Part shown: one piece after another, positions 11,690-23,925 of the stretch
How positions within the stretch are numbered: position 1 is the stretch's first letter
Layout: the number at the start of each line of letters is the position of its first letter
DNA from: Hydractinia symbiolongicarpus
Taxonomy: Eukaryota; Cnidaria; Hydrozoa; Anthoathecata; Hydractiniidae
Direction: 5' to 3'
Assembly: GCF_029227915.1 (NCBI RefSeq)
Contig: NC_079888.1
Span: 23,168,001 to 23,232,000, forward strand
DNA: 64,000 bases
Program-made: the position numbers and the translations under genes
The notes under the pieces: generated by a model
Databases searched by the model: none
What the model saw: only the letters and a program-made list of their open reading frames with translations
Told to the model about the DNA's origin: nothing

Positions 11690-12740
11690 TCAAAAATGAA
11701 AACATTTTTGAAAACTACAAGTCTCATGCGTTTTAGTGGTGCAAAAATAATTTAAAAAATCGTTGGGGAAATGAGTTTACTCCCTGGGTACTTTCTTTGT
11801 ATACTTTTGACTATACGGGCCAAGCCGGGATTTACGTGAAATCGCGGGTTTTCGTTTGCCGGCGATTAAACTTCTTTTATTCAGCGTCTCATCAAAAATG
11901 AAAACATTCTTGAAAACTACAAGTCTCATGCGTTTTAGTGGTGAAATAATAATTTAAAAAATCGTTTGGGAAATGAGTTTACTCCCTGGGTACTTTCTTT
12001 GTACACTTTTGACTATACCGGCCGAGTCCAGGATTTACGGGAAATCGCAGGTTTTCGTTTGCCGGCGATTAAACTTCTTTTATTCAGCGTCTCATCAAAA
12101 ATGAAAACATTTTTAAAAACTACAAGTCTCATGCGTTTTAGTGGTGAAAAAATAATTTAAAAAATCGTTCGGGAAATGAGTTTAATCCCTGGGTACTTTC
12201 TTTGTATACTTTTGACTATACGGGCCGAGTCCGGGATTTACGGGAAATCGCGGATTTTCGTTTGCCGGCGATTAAACTGCTTTTATTCAGCGTCCCATCA
12301 AATATGAAAATATTTTTGAAAACTACAAGTCTCATGCGTTTAGTGGTAAAAAAATAATATAAAAAATCGTTCATGAAATGAGTTTACTCCCTGGGTACTT
12401 TCTTTGTATACTTTTGACTATACGGGCCGAGTCCGGGATTTACGGGAAATCGCGGGTTTTCGTTTGCCGGCGACTAAACTTCTTTTATTCAGCGTCTCAT
12501 CAAAAATGAAAACATTTTTAAAAACTACAAGTCTTATGCGTTTTAGTGGTGAAAAAATAATTAAAAAAATCGTTCTGGAAATGAGTTTACTCCCTGGGTA
12601 CTTTCTTTGTATACTTTTGACTATACGGTCCGAGTCCGGGATTTAGGGAAATCGCAGGTTTTCGTTTGCCGGCGATTAAACTGCTTTTATTCAGCGTCTC
12701 ATCAAAAATGAAAACATTTTTGAAAACTACAAGTCTCATG
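11690..12740 (+). repeat. HOR block Y, copy 1 (pairs with 14523-15573)
   Basis: About five monomers are repeated at an offset of 2,833 bp. Markers are GGGATTTACGTGAAATCG, TTTGTACACTTTTG, GAGTTTAATCCCTGG, CGTTCATGAAATGAG and CGGTCCGAGTCC. Copies differ by single bases only, for example CGTTGGGG versus CGTTCGGG at the left edge. Confidence 0.85.
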
Positions 12741-14531
12741 CGTGTTAGTGGTGAAAAAGTAATTTAAAAAATCGTTCGGGAAATGAGTTTACTCCCTGGG
12801 TACTTTCTTTGTATACTTTTGACTATACGGGCCAAGCCCGGGATTTACGGGAAATCGCGGGTTTTCGTTTGCCGGCAATTAAACTTCTTTTATTCAGCCT
12901 CTTATCAAAAATGAAAACATTTTTGAAAACTACAAGTCTCATGCGTTTTAGTGGTGAAAAAAAAATTTAAAAAATCGTTCGGGAAATGAGTTTACTCCCT
13001 GGGTACTTTCTTTGTATACTTTTGACTATACGGGCCAAGCCCGGGATTTACGGGAAATCGCGGGTTTTCGTTTGCTGGCGATTAAACTTCTTTTATTCAG
13101 CGTCTCATCAAAAATGTAAACATTTTTAAAAACTACAAGTCTTATGAGTTTTAGTGGTGAAAAAATAATTTAAAAAATCCTTCTGGAAATGAGTTTACTC
13201 CCTGGGTACTTTCTTTGTATACTTTTGACTATACGGGCCGAGTCCGGGATTTAGGGAAATCGCAGGTTTTCGTTTGCCGGCGATTAAACTGCTTTTATTC
13301 AGCGTCTCATCAAAAATGAAAACATTTTTGAAAACTACAATTCTCATGCGTTTTAGTGGTGAAAAAATAATTTAAAAAATCGTTCTGGAAATGAGTTTAC
13401 TCACAGGGTACTTTCTTTGTATACATTCGACTATACGGGCCAAGCCCGGGATTAACGGGAAATCGCGGGTTTTCGTTTTCCGCCGATTAAACCTCTTTCA
13501 TTAAGCGTCTCATCAAAAATGAAAACATTTTTGAAAACTACAAGTCTCATGCGTTTTAGTGGTGAAAAAAAATTTAAAAAATCGTTCGGGAAATGAGTTT
13601 ACTCCCTGGGTACTTTCTTTGTATACTTTTGACTATACGGGCCAAGCCCGGGATTTACGGGAAATCGCGGGTTTTCGTTTGCCGGCGATTAAACTTCTTT
13701 TATTCAGCGTCTCATCAAAAATGAAAACATTTTTAAAAACTACAAGTCTTATGAGTTTTAGTGGTGAAAAAATAATTTAAAAAATCCTTCTGGAAATGAG
13801 TTTACTCCCTGGGTACTTTCTTTGTATACTTTTGACTATACGGGCCGAGTCCGGGATTTAGGGAAATCGCAGGTTTTCGTTTGCCGGCGATTAAACTGCT
13901 TTTATTCAGCGTCTCATCAAAAATGAAAACATTTTTGAAAACTACAATTCTCATGCGTTTTAGTGGTGAAAAAATAATTCAAAAAATCGTTCTGGAAATG
14001 AGTTTACTCACAGGGTACTTTCTTTGTATACATTCGACTATACGGGCCAAGCCCGGGATTAACGGGAAATCGCGGGTTTTCGTTTTCCGCCGATTAAACC
14101 TCTTTCATTAAGCGTCTCATCAAAAATGAAAACATTTTTGAAAACTACAAGTCTCATGCGTTTTAGTGGTGAAAAAAAAAAAAAAAATCGTTCGGGAAAT
14201 GAGTTTACTCCCTGGGTACTTTCTTTGTATACATTCGCCTATACGGGCCAAGCCCCGGATTTACGGGCAAACGCGGGATTTCGTTTGCCGGCGATTAAAC
14301 TGCTTTTATTCAGCGTCTCATCAAAAATGAAAACATTTTTGAAAACTACAAGTCTCATGCGCTTTAGTGGTGAAAAAGTAATTTAAAAAATCGTTCTGGA
14401 AATGAGTTTACTCCCTTGGTACTTTCTTTGTATACCTTTTACTATACAGGCCGAGTCCGGGATTTAGGGAAATCGCAGGTTTTCGTTTGCCGGCGATTAA
14501 ACTGCTTTTATTCAGCGTCTCATCAAAAATG
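12739..14531 (+). repeat. HOR block X, copy 2
   Basis: This is a second copy of the block at 8690-10482, with only scattered substitutions (for example GGCAATTAAAC, GCTGGCGATT). It is followed immediately by a second copy of block Y, so Y-X-Y is a tandem of period 2,833 bp (14 monomers). Confidence 0.82.
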
Positions 14532-15573
14532 AAACCATTTTTGAAAACTACAAGTCATATGCGTTTTAGTGGTGCAAAAATAATTTAAAAAATCGTTCGG
14601 GAAATGAGTTTACTCCCTGGGTACTTTCTTTGTATACTTTTGACTATACGGGCCAAGCCGGGATTTACGTGAAATCGCGGGTTTTCGTTTGCCGGCGATT
14701 AAACTTCTTTTATTCAGCGTCTCATCAAAAATGAAAACATTCTTGAAAACTACAAGTCTCATGCGTTTTAGTGGTGAAATAATAATTTAAAAAATCGTTT
14801 GGGAAATGAGTTTACTCCCTGGGTACTTTCTTTGTACACTTTTGACTATACCGGCCGAGTCCAGGATTTACGGGAAATCGCAGGTTTTCGTTTGCCGGCG
14901 ATTAAACTTCTTTTATTCAGCGTCTCATCAAAAATGAAAACATTTTTAAAAACTACAAGTCTCATGCGTTTTAGTGGTGAAAAAATAATTTAAAAAATCG
15001 TTCGGGAAATGAGTTTAATCCCTGGGTACTTTCTTTGTATACTTTTGACTATACGGGCCGAGTCCGGGATTTACGGGAAATCGCGGATTTTCGTTTGCCG
15101 GCGATTAAACTTCTTTTATTCAGCGTCCCATCAAATATGAAAATATTTTTGAAAACTACAAGTCTCATGCGTTTAGCGGTAAAAAAATAATATAAAAAAT
15201 CGTTCATGAAATGAGTTTACTCCCTGGGTACTTTCTTTGTATACTTTTGACTATACGGGCCGAGTCCGGGATTTACGGGAAATCGCGGGTTTTCGTTTGC
15301 CGGCGACTAAACTTCTTTTATTCAGCGTCTCATCAAAAATGAAAACATTTTTAAAAACTACAAGGCTTATGCGTTTTAGTGGTGAAAAAATAATTAAAAA
15401 AATCGTTCTGGAAATGAGTTTACTCCCTGGGTACTTTCTTTGTATACTTTTGACTATACGGTCCGAGTCCGGGATTTAGGGAAATCGCAGGTTTTCGTTT
15501 GCCGGCGATTAAACTGCTTTTATTCAGCGTCTCATCAAAAATGAAAACATTTTTGAAAACTACAAGTCTCATG
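14523..15573 (+). repeat. HOR block Y, copy 2
   Basis: This is a copy of 11690-12740 in the same order. Private changes here include GTTTAGCGGT and ACAAGGCTTATG. At its left edge (14399-14650) lie CTCCCTTGGTAC, CCTTTTACTATACAGG, GAAACCATTTTT and GTGCAAAAATAATT, followed by a CCAAGCCGGGATTT unit. That is the same series obtained when segment B is flipped back against segment C. Confidence 0.85.
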
Positions 15574-18220
15574 CGTTTTAGTGACGAAAAAAAAAATTAA
15601 AAAATCGTTCGAGAAATGAGTTTACTCCCTGGGTACTTTCTTTGTATACATTCGACTATACGGGCCAAGCCCCGGATTTACGGGAAATCGCGGGATTTCG
15701 TTTGCCGTCGATTAAACTGCTTTTATTCAGCGCCTCATAAAAATTGAAAACATTTTTAAAAACTACAAGTCTCATGCGTTTTAGTGGTGAAAAATTAATT
15801 TAAAAAATCGTTCGGGAAATGAGTTTACTCCCTGGGTACTTTCTTTGTATACTTTTGACTATACGGGCCAAGCCCGGGATTTACGGGAAATCGCGGGTTT
15901 CGTTTGCCGGCGATTAAACTTCTTTTATTCAGCGTCTTATCAAAAATGAAAACATTTTTGAAAACTACAAGTCTCATGCGTTTTAGTGGTGAAAAAAAAA
16001 ATTTAAAAAATCGTTCAGGAAATGAGTTTACTCCCTGGGTACTTTCTTTGTATACTTTTGACTATACGGGCCAAGCCCGGGATTTACGGGAAATCGCGGT
16101 TTTTCGTTTGCCGGCGATTAAACTTCTTTTATTCAGCGTCTCATCAAAAATGAAAACATTTTTAAAAACTACAAGTCTTATGAGTTTTAGTGGTGAAAAA
16201 ATAATTTAAAAAATCCTTCTGGAAATGAGTTTACTCCCTGGGTACTTTCTTTGTATACTTTTGACTATACAGGCCGAGTCCGGGATTTAGGGAAATCGCA
16301 GGTTTTCGTTTGCGGCGATTAAACTGCTTTTATTCAGCGTCTCATCAAAAATGAAAACATTTTTGAAAACTACAATTCTCATGCGTTTTAGTGGTGAAAA
16401 AATAATTTAAAAAATCGTTCTGGAAATGAGTTTACTCACAGGGTACTTTCTTTGTATACATTCGACTATACGGGCCAAGCCCGGGATTTACGGGAAATCG
16501 CGGGTTTTCCTTTTCCGCCGATTAAACCTATTTCATTAAGCGTCTCATCAAAAATGAAAACATTTTTGAAAACTACAAGTCTCATGCGTTTTAGTGGTGA
16601 AAAAAAAATTTAAAAAATCGTTCGGGAAATGAGTTTACTCCCTGGGTACTTTCTTTGTATACATTCGACTATACGGGCCAAGCCCCGGATTTACGGGAAA
16701 TGGCGGGATTTCGTTTGCCGTCGGTTAAACTGCTTTTATTCAGCGTCTCATCAAAAATGAAAACATTTTTAAAAACTACAAGTCTGATGCGTTTTAGTGG
16801 TGAAAAAGTAATTTAAAAAAGCGTTCGGGAAATGCGTTTACTCCCTGGGTACTTTCTTTGTATACTTTTGACTATACGGGCCAAGCCCGGGATTTACGGG
16901 AAATCGCGGGTTTCGTTTGCCGGCGATTTAACTTCTTTTATTCAGCGTCTTATCAGAAATGAAAACATTTTTGAAAACTACAAGTCTCATGCGTTTTAGT
17001 GGTGAAAAAATAATTTAAAAAATCGTTCTGGAAATGAGTTTACTCACAGGGTACTTTCTTTGTATACATTCGACTATACGGGCCAAGCCCGGGATTTACG
17101 GGAAATCGCGGGTTTTCGTTTTCCGCCGATTAAACCTCTTTCATTAAGCGTCTCATCAAAAATGAAAACATTTTTGAAAACTACAAGTCTCATGCGTTTT
17201 AGTGGTGAAAAAAAAATTTAAAAAATCGTTCGGGAAATGAGTTTACTCCCTGGGTACTTTCTTTGTATACATTCGACTATACGGGCCAAGCCCCGGATTT
17301 ACGGGAAATCGCGGGATTTCGTTTGCCGTCGATTAAACTGCTTTTATTCAGCGTCTCATCAAAAATGAAAACATTTTTAAAAACTACAAGTCTCATGCGT
17401 TTTAGTGGTGAAAAAGTAATTTAAAAAATCGTTTGGGAAATGAGTTTACTCCCTGGGTACTTTCTTTGTATACTTTTGACTATACGGGCCAAGCCCGGGA
17501 TTTACGGGAAATCGCGGGTTTCGTTTGCCGGCGATTAAACTTCTTTTATTCAGCGTCTTATCAGAAATGAAAACATTTTTGAAAACTACAAGTCTCATGC
17601 GTTTTAGTGGTGAAAAAGTAATTTAAAAAATCGTTCGGGAAATGAGTTTACTCCCTGGGTACTTTCTTTGTATACTTTTGACTATACGGCCAAGCCCGGG
17701 ATTTACGGGAAATCGCGGGTTTCGTTTGCCGGCGATTAAACTTCTTTTATTCAGCGTCTCATCAAAAATGAAATCATTTTTGAAAACTACAAGTCTCATG
17801 CGTTTTAGTGGTGAAAAAAAAAAAAAATCGTTCGGGAAATGAGTTTACTCCCTGGGTACTTTCTTTTTATACATTCGACTATACGGGCCAAGCCCCGGAT
17901 TTACGGGCAAACGCGGGATTTCGTTTGCCGGCGATTAAACTGCTTTTATTCAGCGTCTCATCAAAAATGAAAACATTTTTGAAAACTACAAGTCTCATGC
18001 GTTTTAGTGGTGAAAAAGTAATTTAAAAAATCGTTCGGGAAATGAGTTTACTCACTGGGTACTTTCTTTGTATACTTTTGACTATACGGGCCAAGCCCGG
18101 GATTTACGGGAAATCGCAGGTTTTCGTTTGCCAGCGATTAAACTTCTTTTATTCAGCGTCTCATCAAAAATGAAAACATTTTAAAAACTACAAGTCTTAT
18201 GCGTTTTAGTGGTCAAAAAA

Positions 18221-18302
18221 TAATTTAAAAAATCGTTCTGGAAAGTCGAATGTATACAAAGAAAGTACCCAGGGAGTAATTTCATTTCCCGAACGATTTT
18301 TT
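18221..18302. repeat. Inversion junction 3 (C to D1)
   Basis: The + array ends at 18244 with TCGTTCTGGAAA, and the - array begins at 18245 with GTCGAATGTATACAAAG. AAAAAATCGTTC (ending 18238) pairs with GAACGATTTTTT (from 18291), leaving a 52-bp spacer. The 24 bases at 18221-18244 are the exact reverse complement of 61242-61265, the last bases of the - array at junction 4. Confidence 0.92.
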
Positions 18303-20064
18303 ATATTATTTTTTTTCCCCTAAACGCATGAGACTTGTAGTTTTCAAAAATGTTTTCATTTTTGATGAGACGCTGAATAAAAGAAGTTTAATCGCCGGCA
18401 AACGAAAACCCGCGATTTCCCGTAAATCCCGGGCTTGGCCCGTATAGTCGAATGTATACAAAGAAAGTACCCAGGGAGTAATCTAATTTCCCGAACGATT
18501 TTTTAAATTATTTTTTCACCACTAAAACGCATAAGACTTGTAGTTTTTAAAAATGTTTTCATTTTTGATGAGACGCTGAATAAAATAAGTTTAATTGCCG
18601 GCAAACGAAAACCCGCGATTTCCCGTAAATCCCGGGCTTGGCCCGTATAGTCAAAAGTATACAAAGAAAGTACCCAGGGAGTAAACTCATTTCCCGAACG
18701 ATTTTTTATATTATTTTTTTACCCCTAAACGCATGAGACTTGTAGTTTTCAAAAATGTTTTCATTTTTGATGAGACGCTGAATAAAAGAAGTTTAATCGC
18801 CGGCAAACGAAACCCGCGATTTCCCGTAAATCCCGGGCTTGGCCCGTATAGTCGAATGTATACAAAGAAAGTACCCAGGGAGTAATCTCATTTCCCGAAC
18901 GATTTTTTAAATTATTTTTTCACCACTAAAACGCATAAGACTTGTAGTTTTTAAAAATGTTTTCATTTTTGATGAGACGCTGAATAAAAGAAGTTTAATT
19001 GCCGGCAAACGAAAACCCGCGATTTCCCGTAAATCCCGGGCTTGGCCCGTATAGTGAAAAGTATACAAAGAAAGTACCCAGGGAGTAAACTCATTTCCCG
19101 AACGATTTTTTAAATTATTTTTTCACCACTAAAACGCATAAGACTTGTAGTTTTTAAAAATGTTTTCATTTTTGATGAGACGCTGAATAAAGAAGTTTAA
19201 TCGCCGGCAAACGAAAACCCGCGATTTCCCGTAAATCCCGGGCTTGGCCCGTATAGTCAAAAGTATACAAAGAAAGTACCCAGGGAGTAAACTCATTTCC
19301 CGAACGATTTTTTATATTATTTTTTTACCCCTAAACGCATGAGACTTGTAGTTTTCAAAAATGTTTTCATTTTTGATGAGACGCTGAATAAAAGAAGTTT
19401 AATCGCCGGCAAACGAAAACCCGCGATTTCCCGTAAATCCCGGGCTTGGCCCGTATAGTCGAATGTATACAAAGAAAGTACCCAGGGAGTAATCTCATTT
19501 CCCGAACGATTTTTTAAATTATTTTTTCACCACTAAAACGCATAAGACTTGTAGTTTTTAAAAATGTTTTCATTTTTGATGAGACGCTGAATAAAAGAAG
19601 TTTAATTGCCGGCAAACGAAAACCCGCGATTTCCCGTAAATCCCGGGCTTGGCCCGTATAGTGAAAAGTATACAAAGAAAGTACCCAGGGAGTAAACTCA
19701 TTTCCCGAACGATTTTTTAAATTATTTTTTCACCACTAAAACGCATAAGACTTGTAGTTTTTAAAAATGTTTTCATTTTTGATGAGACGCTGAATAAAGA
19801 AGTTTAATCGCCGGCAAACGAAAACCCGCGATTTCCCGTAAATCCCGGGCTTGGCCCGTATAGTCAAAAGTATACAAAGAAAGTACCCAGGGAGTAAACT
19901 CATTTCCCGAACGATTTTTTATATTATTTTTTTACCCCTAAACGCATGAGACTTGTAGTTTTCAAAAATGTTTTCATTTTTGATGAGACGCTGAATAAAA
20001 GAAGTTTAATCCCCGGCAAACGAAAACCCGCGATTTCCCGCAAATCCCAGGCTTGGCCCATATA
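18245..20064 (-). repeat. 1820-bp (9-monomer) HOR, copy 1
   Basis: This unit of nine monomers repeats at an offset of exactly 1,820 bp. It contains a sub-period of about 606 bp (three monomers), seen in the cycling of GTCGAATGTATAC, GTGAAAAGTATAC and GTCAAAAGTATAC. Shared oddities include GAGTAATTTCATTTCCC, ATTTTTTTTCCCC and TAAAATAAGTTTAATTG. Confidence 0.9.
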
Positions 20065-21884
20065 GTCGAATTTATACAAAGAAAGTACCCAGGGAGTAAT
20101 TTCATTTCCCGAACGATTTTTTATATTATTTTTTTTCCCCTAAACGCATGAGACTTGTAGTTTTCAAAAATGTTTTCATTTTTGATGAGACGCTGAATAA
20201 AAGAAGTTTAATCGCCGGCAAACGAAAACCCGCGATTTCCCGTAAATCCCGGGCTTGGCCCGTATAGTCGAATGTATACAAAGAAAGTACCCAGGGAGTA
20301 ATCTAATTTCCCGAACGATTTTTTAAATTATTTTTTCACCACTAAAACGCATAAGACTTGTAGTTTTTAAAAATGTTTTCATTTTTGATGAGACGCTGAA
20401 TAAAATAAGTTTAATTGCCGGCAAACGAAAACCCGCGATTTCCCGTAAATCCCGGGCTTGGCCCGTATAGTCAAAAGTATACAAAGAAAGTACCCAGGGA
20501 GTAAACTCATTTCCCGAACGATTTTTTATATTATTTTTTTACCCCTAAACGCATGAGACTTGTAGTTTTCAAAAATGTTTTCATTTTTGATGAGACGCTG
20601 AATAAAAGAAGTTTAATCGCCGGCAAACGAAACCCGCGATTTCCCGTAAATCCCGGGCTTGGCCCGTATAGTCGAATGTATACAAAGAAAGTACCCAGGG
20701 AGTAATCTCATTTCCCGAACGATTTTTTAAATTATTTTTTCACCACTAAAACGCATAAGACTTGTAGTTTTTAAAAATGTTTTCATTTTTGATGAGACGC
20801 TGAATAAAAGAAGTTTAATTGCCGGCAAACGAAAACCCGCGATTTCCCGTAAATCCCGGGCTTGGCCCGTATAGTGAAAAGTATACAAAGAAAGTACCCA
20901 GGGAGTAAACTCATTTCCCGAACGATTTTTTAAATTATTTTTTCACCACTAAAACGCATAAGACTTGTAGTTTTTAAAAATGTTTTCATTTTTGATGAGA
21001 CGCTGAATAAAGAAGTTTAATCGCCGGCAAACGAAAACCCGCGATTTCCCGTAAATCCCGGGCTTGGCCCGTATAGTCAAAAGTATACAAAGAAAGTACC
21101 CAGGGAGTAAACTCATTTCCCGAACGATTTTTTATATTATTTTTTTACCCCTAAACGCATGAGACTTGTAGTTTTCAAAAATGTTTTCATTTTTGATGAG
21201 ACGCTGAATAAAAGAAGTTTAATCGCCGGCAAACGAAAACCCGCGATTTCCCGTAAATCCCGGGCTTGGCCCGTGTAGTCGAATGTATACAAAGAAAGTA
21301 CCCAGGGAGTAATCTCATTTCCCGAACGATTTTTTAAATTATTTTTTCACCACTAAAACGCATAAGACTTGTAGTTTTTAAAAATGTTTTCATTTTTGAT
21401 GAGACGCTGAATAAAAGAAGTTTAATTGCCGGCAAACGAAAACCCGCGATTTCCCGTAAATCCCGGGCTTGGCCCGTATAGTGAAAAGTATACAAAGAAA
21501 GTACCCAGGGAGTAAACTCATTTCCCGAACGATTTTTTAAATTATTTTTTCACCACTAAAACGCATAAGACTTGTAGTTTTTAAAAATGTTTTCATTTTT
21601 GATGAGACGCTGAATAAAGAAGTTTAATCGCCGGCAAACGAAAACCCGCGATTTCCCGTAAATCCCGGGCTTGGCCCGTATAGTCAAAAGTATACAAAGA
21701 AAGTACCCAGGGAGTAAACTCATTTCCCGAACGATTTTTTATATTATTTTTTTACCCCTAAACGCATGAGACTTGTAGTTTTCAAAAATGTTTTCATTTT
21801 TGATGAGACGCTGAATAAAAGAAGTTTAATCCCCGGCAAACGAAAACCCGCGATTTCCCGCAAATCCCAGGCTTGGCCCATATA
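20065..21884 (-). repeat. 1820-bp (9-monomer) HOR, copy 2
   Basis: This is the adjacent copy of 18245-20064. The copies differ by very few bases that I can see, for example CCCGTGTAGTCG at about 21271. Its right edge carries CAAATCCCAGGC and CCATATAGTCGAATTTATAC, which also end copy 1. Downstream the same pattern continues with monomers missing. Confidence 0.9.
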
Positions 21885-23779
21885 GTCGAATTTATACAAA
21901 GAAAGTACCCAGGGAGTAATCTCATTTCCCGAACGATTTTTTAAATTATTTTTTCACCACTAAAACGCATAAGACTTGTAGTTTTTAAAAATGTTTTCAT
22001 TTTTGATGAGACACTGAATAAAAGAAGTTTAATCGCCGGCAAACGAAAACCCGCGATTTCCCGTAAATCCCGGGCTTGGCCCGTATAGTCAAAAGTATAC
22101 AAAGAAAGTACCCAGGGAGTAAAGTCATTTCCCGAACGATTTTTTATATTATTTTTTTACCCCTAAACGCATGAGACTTGTAGTTTTCAAAAATGTTTTC
22201 ATTTTTGATGAGACGCTGAATAAAAGAAGTTTAATTGCCGGCAAACGAAAACCCGCGATTTCCCGTAAATCCCGGGCTTGGCCCGTATAGTCAAAAGTAT
22301 ACAAAGAAAGTACCCAGGGAGTAAACTCATTTCCCGAACGATTTTTTATATTATTTTTTTACCCCTAAACGCATGAGACTTGTAGTTTTCAAAAATGTTT
22401 TCATTTTTGATGAGACGCTGAATAAAAGAAGTTTAATCGCCGGCAAACGAAAACCCGCGATTTCCCGTAAATCCCGGGCTTGGCCCGTATAGTCGAATGT
22501 ATACAAAGAAAGTACCCAGGGAGTAATCTCATTTCCCGAACGATTTTTTAAATTATTTTTTCACCACTAAAACGCATAAGACTTGTAGTTTTTAAAAATG
22601 TTTTCATTTTTGATGAGACGCTGAATAAAAGAAGTTTAATTGCCGGCAAACGAAAACCCGCGATTTCCCGTAAATCCCGGGCTTGGCCCGTATAGTGAAA
22701 AGTATACAAAGAAAGTACCCAGGGAGTAAACTCATTTCCTGAACGATTTTTTAAATTATTTTTTCACCACTAAAACGCATAAGACTTGTAGTTTTTAAAA
22801 ATGTTTTCATTTTTGATGAGACGCTGAATAAAAAAGTTTAATCGCCGGCAAACGAAAACCCGCGATTTCCCGTAAATCCCGGGCTTGGCCTGTATAGTCA
22901 AAAGTATACAAAGAAAGTACCCAGGGAGTAAACTCATTTCCCGAACGATTTTTTATATTATTTTTTTACCCCTAAACGCATGAGACTTGTAGTTTTCAAA
23001 AATGTTTTCATTTTTGATGAGACGCTGAATAAAAGAAGTTTAATCCCCGGCAAACGAAAACCCGCGATTTCCCGCAAATCCCGGGCTTGGCCCATATAGT
23101 CGAATTTATACAAAGAAAGTACCCAGGGAGTAATCTCATTTCCCGAACGATTTTTTAAATTATTTTTTCACCACTAAAACGCATAAGACTTGTAGTTTTT
23201 AAAAATGTTTTCATTTTTGATGAGACACTGAATAAAAGAAGTTTAATCGCCGGCAAACGAAAACCCGCGATTTCCCGTAAATCCCGGGCTTGGCCCGTAT
23301 AGTCAAAAGTATACAAAGAAAGTACCCAGGGAGTAAACTCATTTCCCGAACGATTTTTTATATTACTTTTTTACCCCTAAACGCATGAGACTTGTAGTTT
23401 TCAAAAATGTTTTCATTTTTGATGAGACGCTGAATAAAAGCAGTTTAATCGCCGGCAAACGAAATCCCGCGTTTTCCCGTAAATCCGAGGCTTGGCCCGT
23501 ATAGTCGAATGTATACAAAGAAAGTACCCAGGAAGTAAACTCATTTCCGGAACGATTTTTTAAATTTTTTTTCCCCACTAAAACGCATGAGACTTGTAGT
23601 TTTCAAAAATGTTTTCATTTTTGATGAGACGCTTAATGAAAGAGGTTTAATCGCCGGAAAACGAAAACCCGCGATTTCCCGTAAATCCCGGCTTGGCCCG
23701 TATAGTCGAATGTATACAAAGAAAGTACCCTGTGAGTAAACTCATTTCCAGAAGGATTTTTTAAATTATTTTTTCACCA

Positions 23780-23925
23780 CTAAAACGCAAAAGAAAATGT
23801 TTTCATTTTTGATGAGACCCTGAATAAAAGAAGTTTAATTGCCGGCAAACGAAAACCCGCGATTTCCCGTAAATCCCGGGCTTGGCCCGTATAGTCAAAA
23901 GTATACAAGTAGTTGTAGTTTTTAA
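23780..23925 (-). repeat. Damaged monomers with two deletions
   Basis: Near 23789 the sequence ACGCAAAAGAAAATG replaces the normal stretch, a net loss of about 14 bp. At about 23908 GTATACAA is followed by GTAGTTGTAG: 76 bp of the monomer are missing, with GTAG as a 4-bp filler. The loss of 86 bp agrees with the spacing of the flanking marker CCATATAGTCGAATTTATAC (1,128 bp instead of about 1,214). Confidence 0.8.

Larger units (their letters stand above)
7751..18244 (+). repeat. Satellite array segment C, + orientation
   Basis: About 52 monomers, mostly 202-203 bp, run in the + orientation. Characteristic variants are ATTCGACTATACGGG (versus TTTTGACTATACGGG), CCGCCGATTAAACC with CATTAAGCG, GTGGTGAAAAAGTAATT, and GACGAAAAAAAAAATT. 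It contains a 14-monomer HOR. No gene, transposon or unique sequence is seen anywhere in it. Confidence 0.97.
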
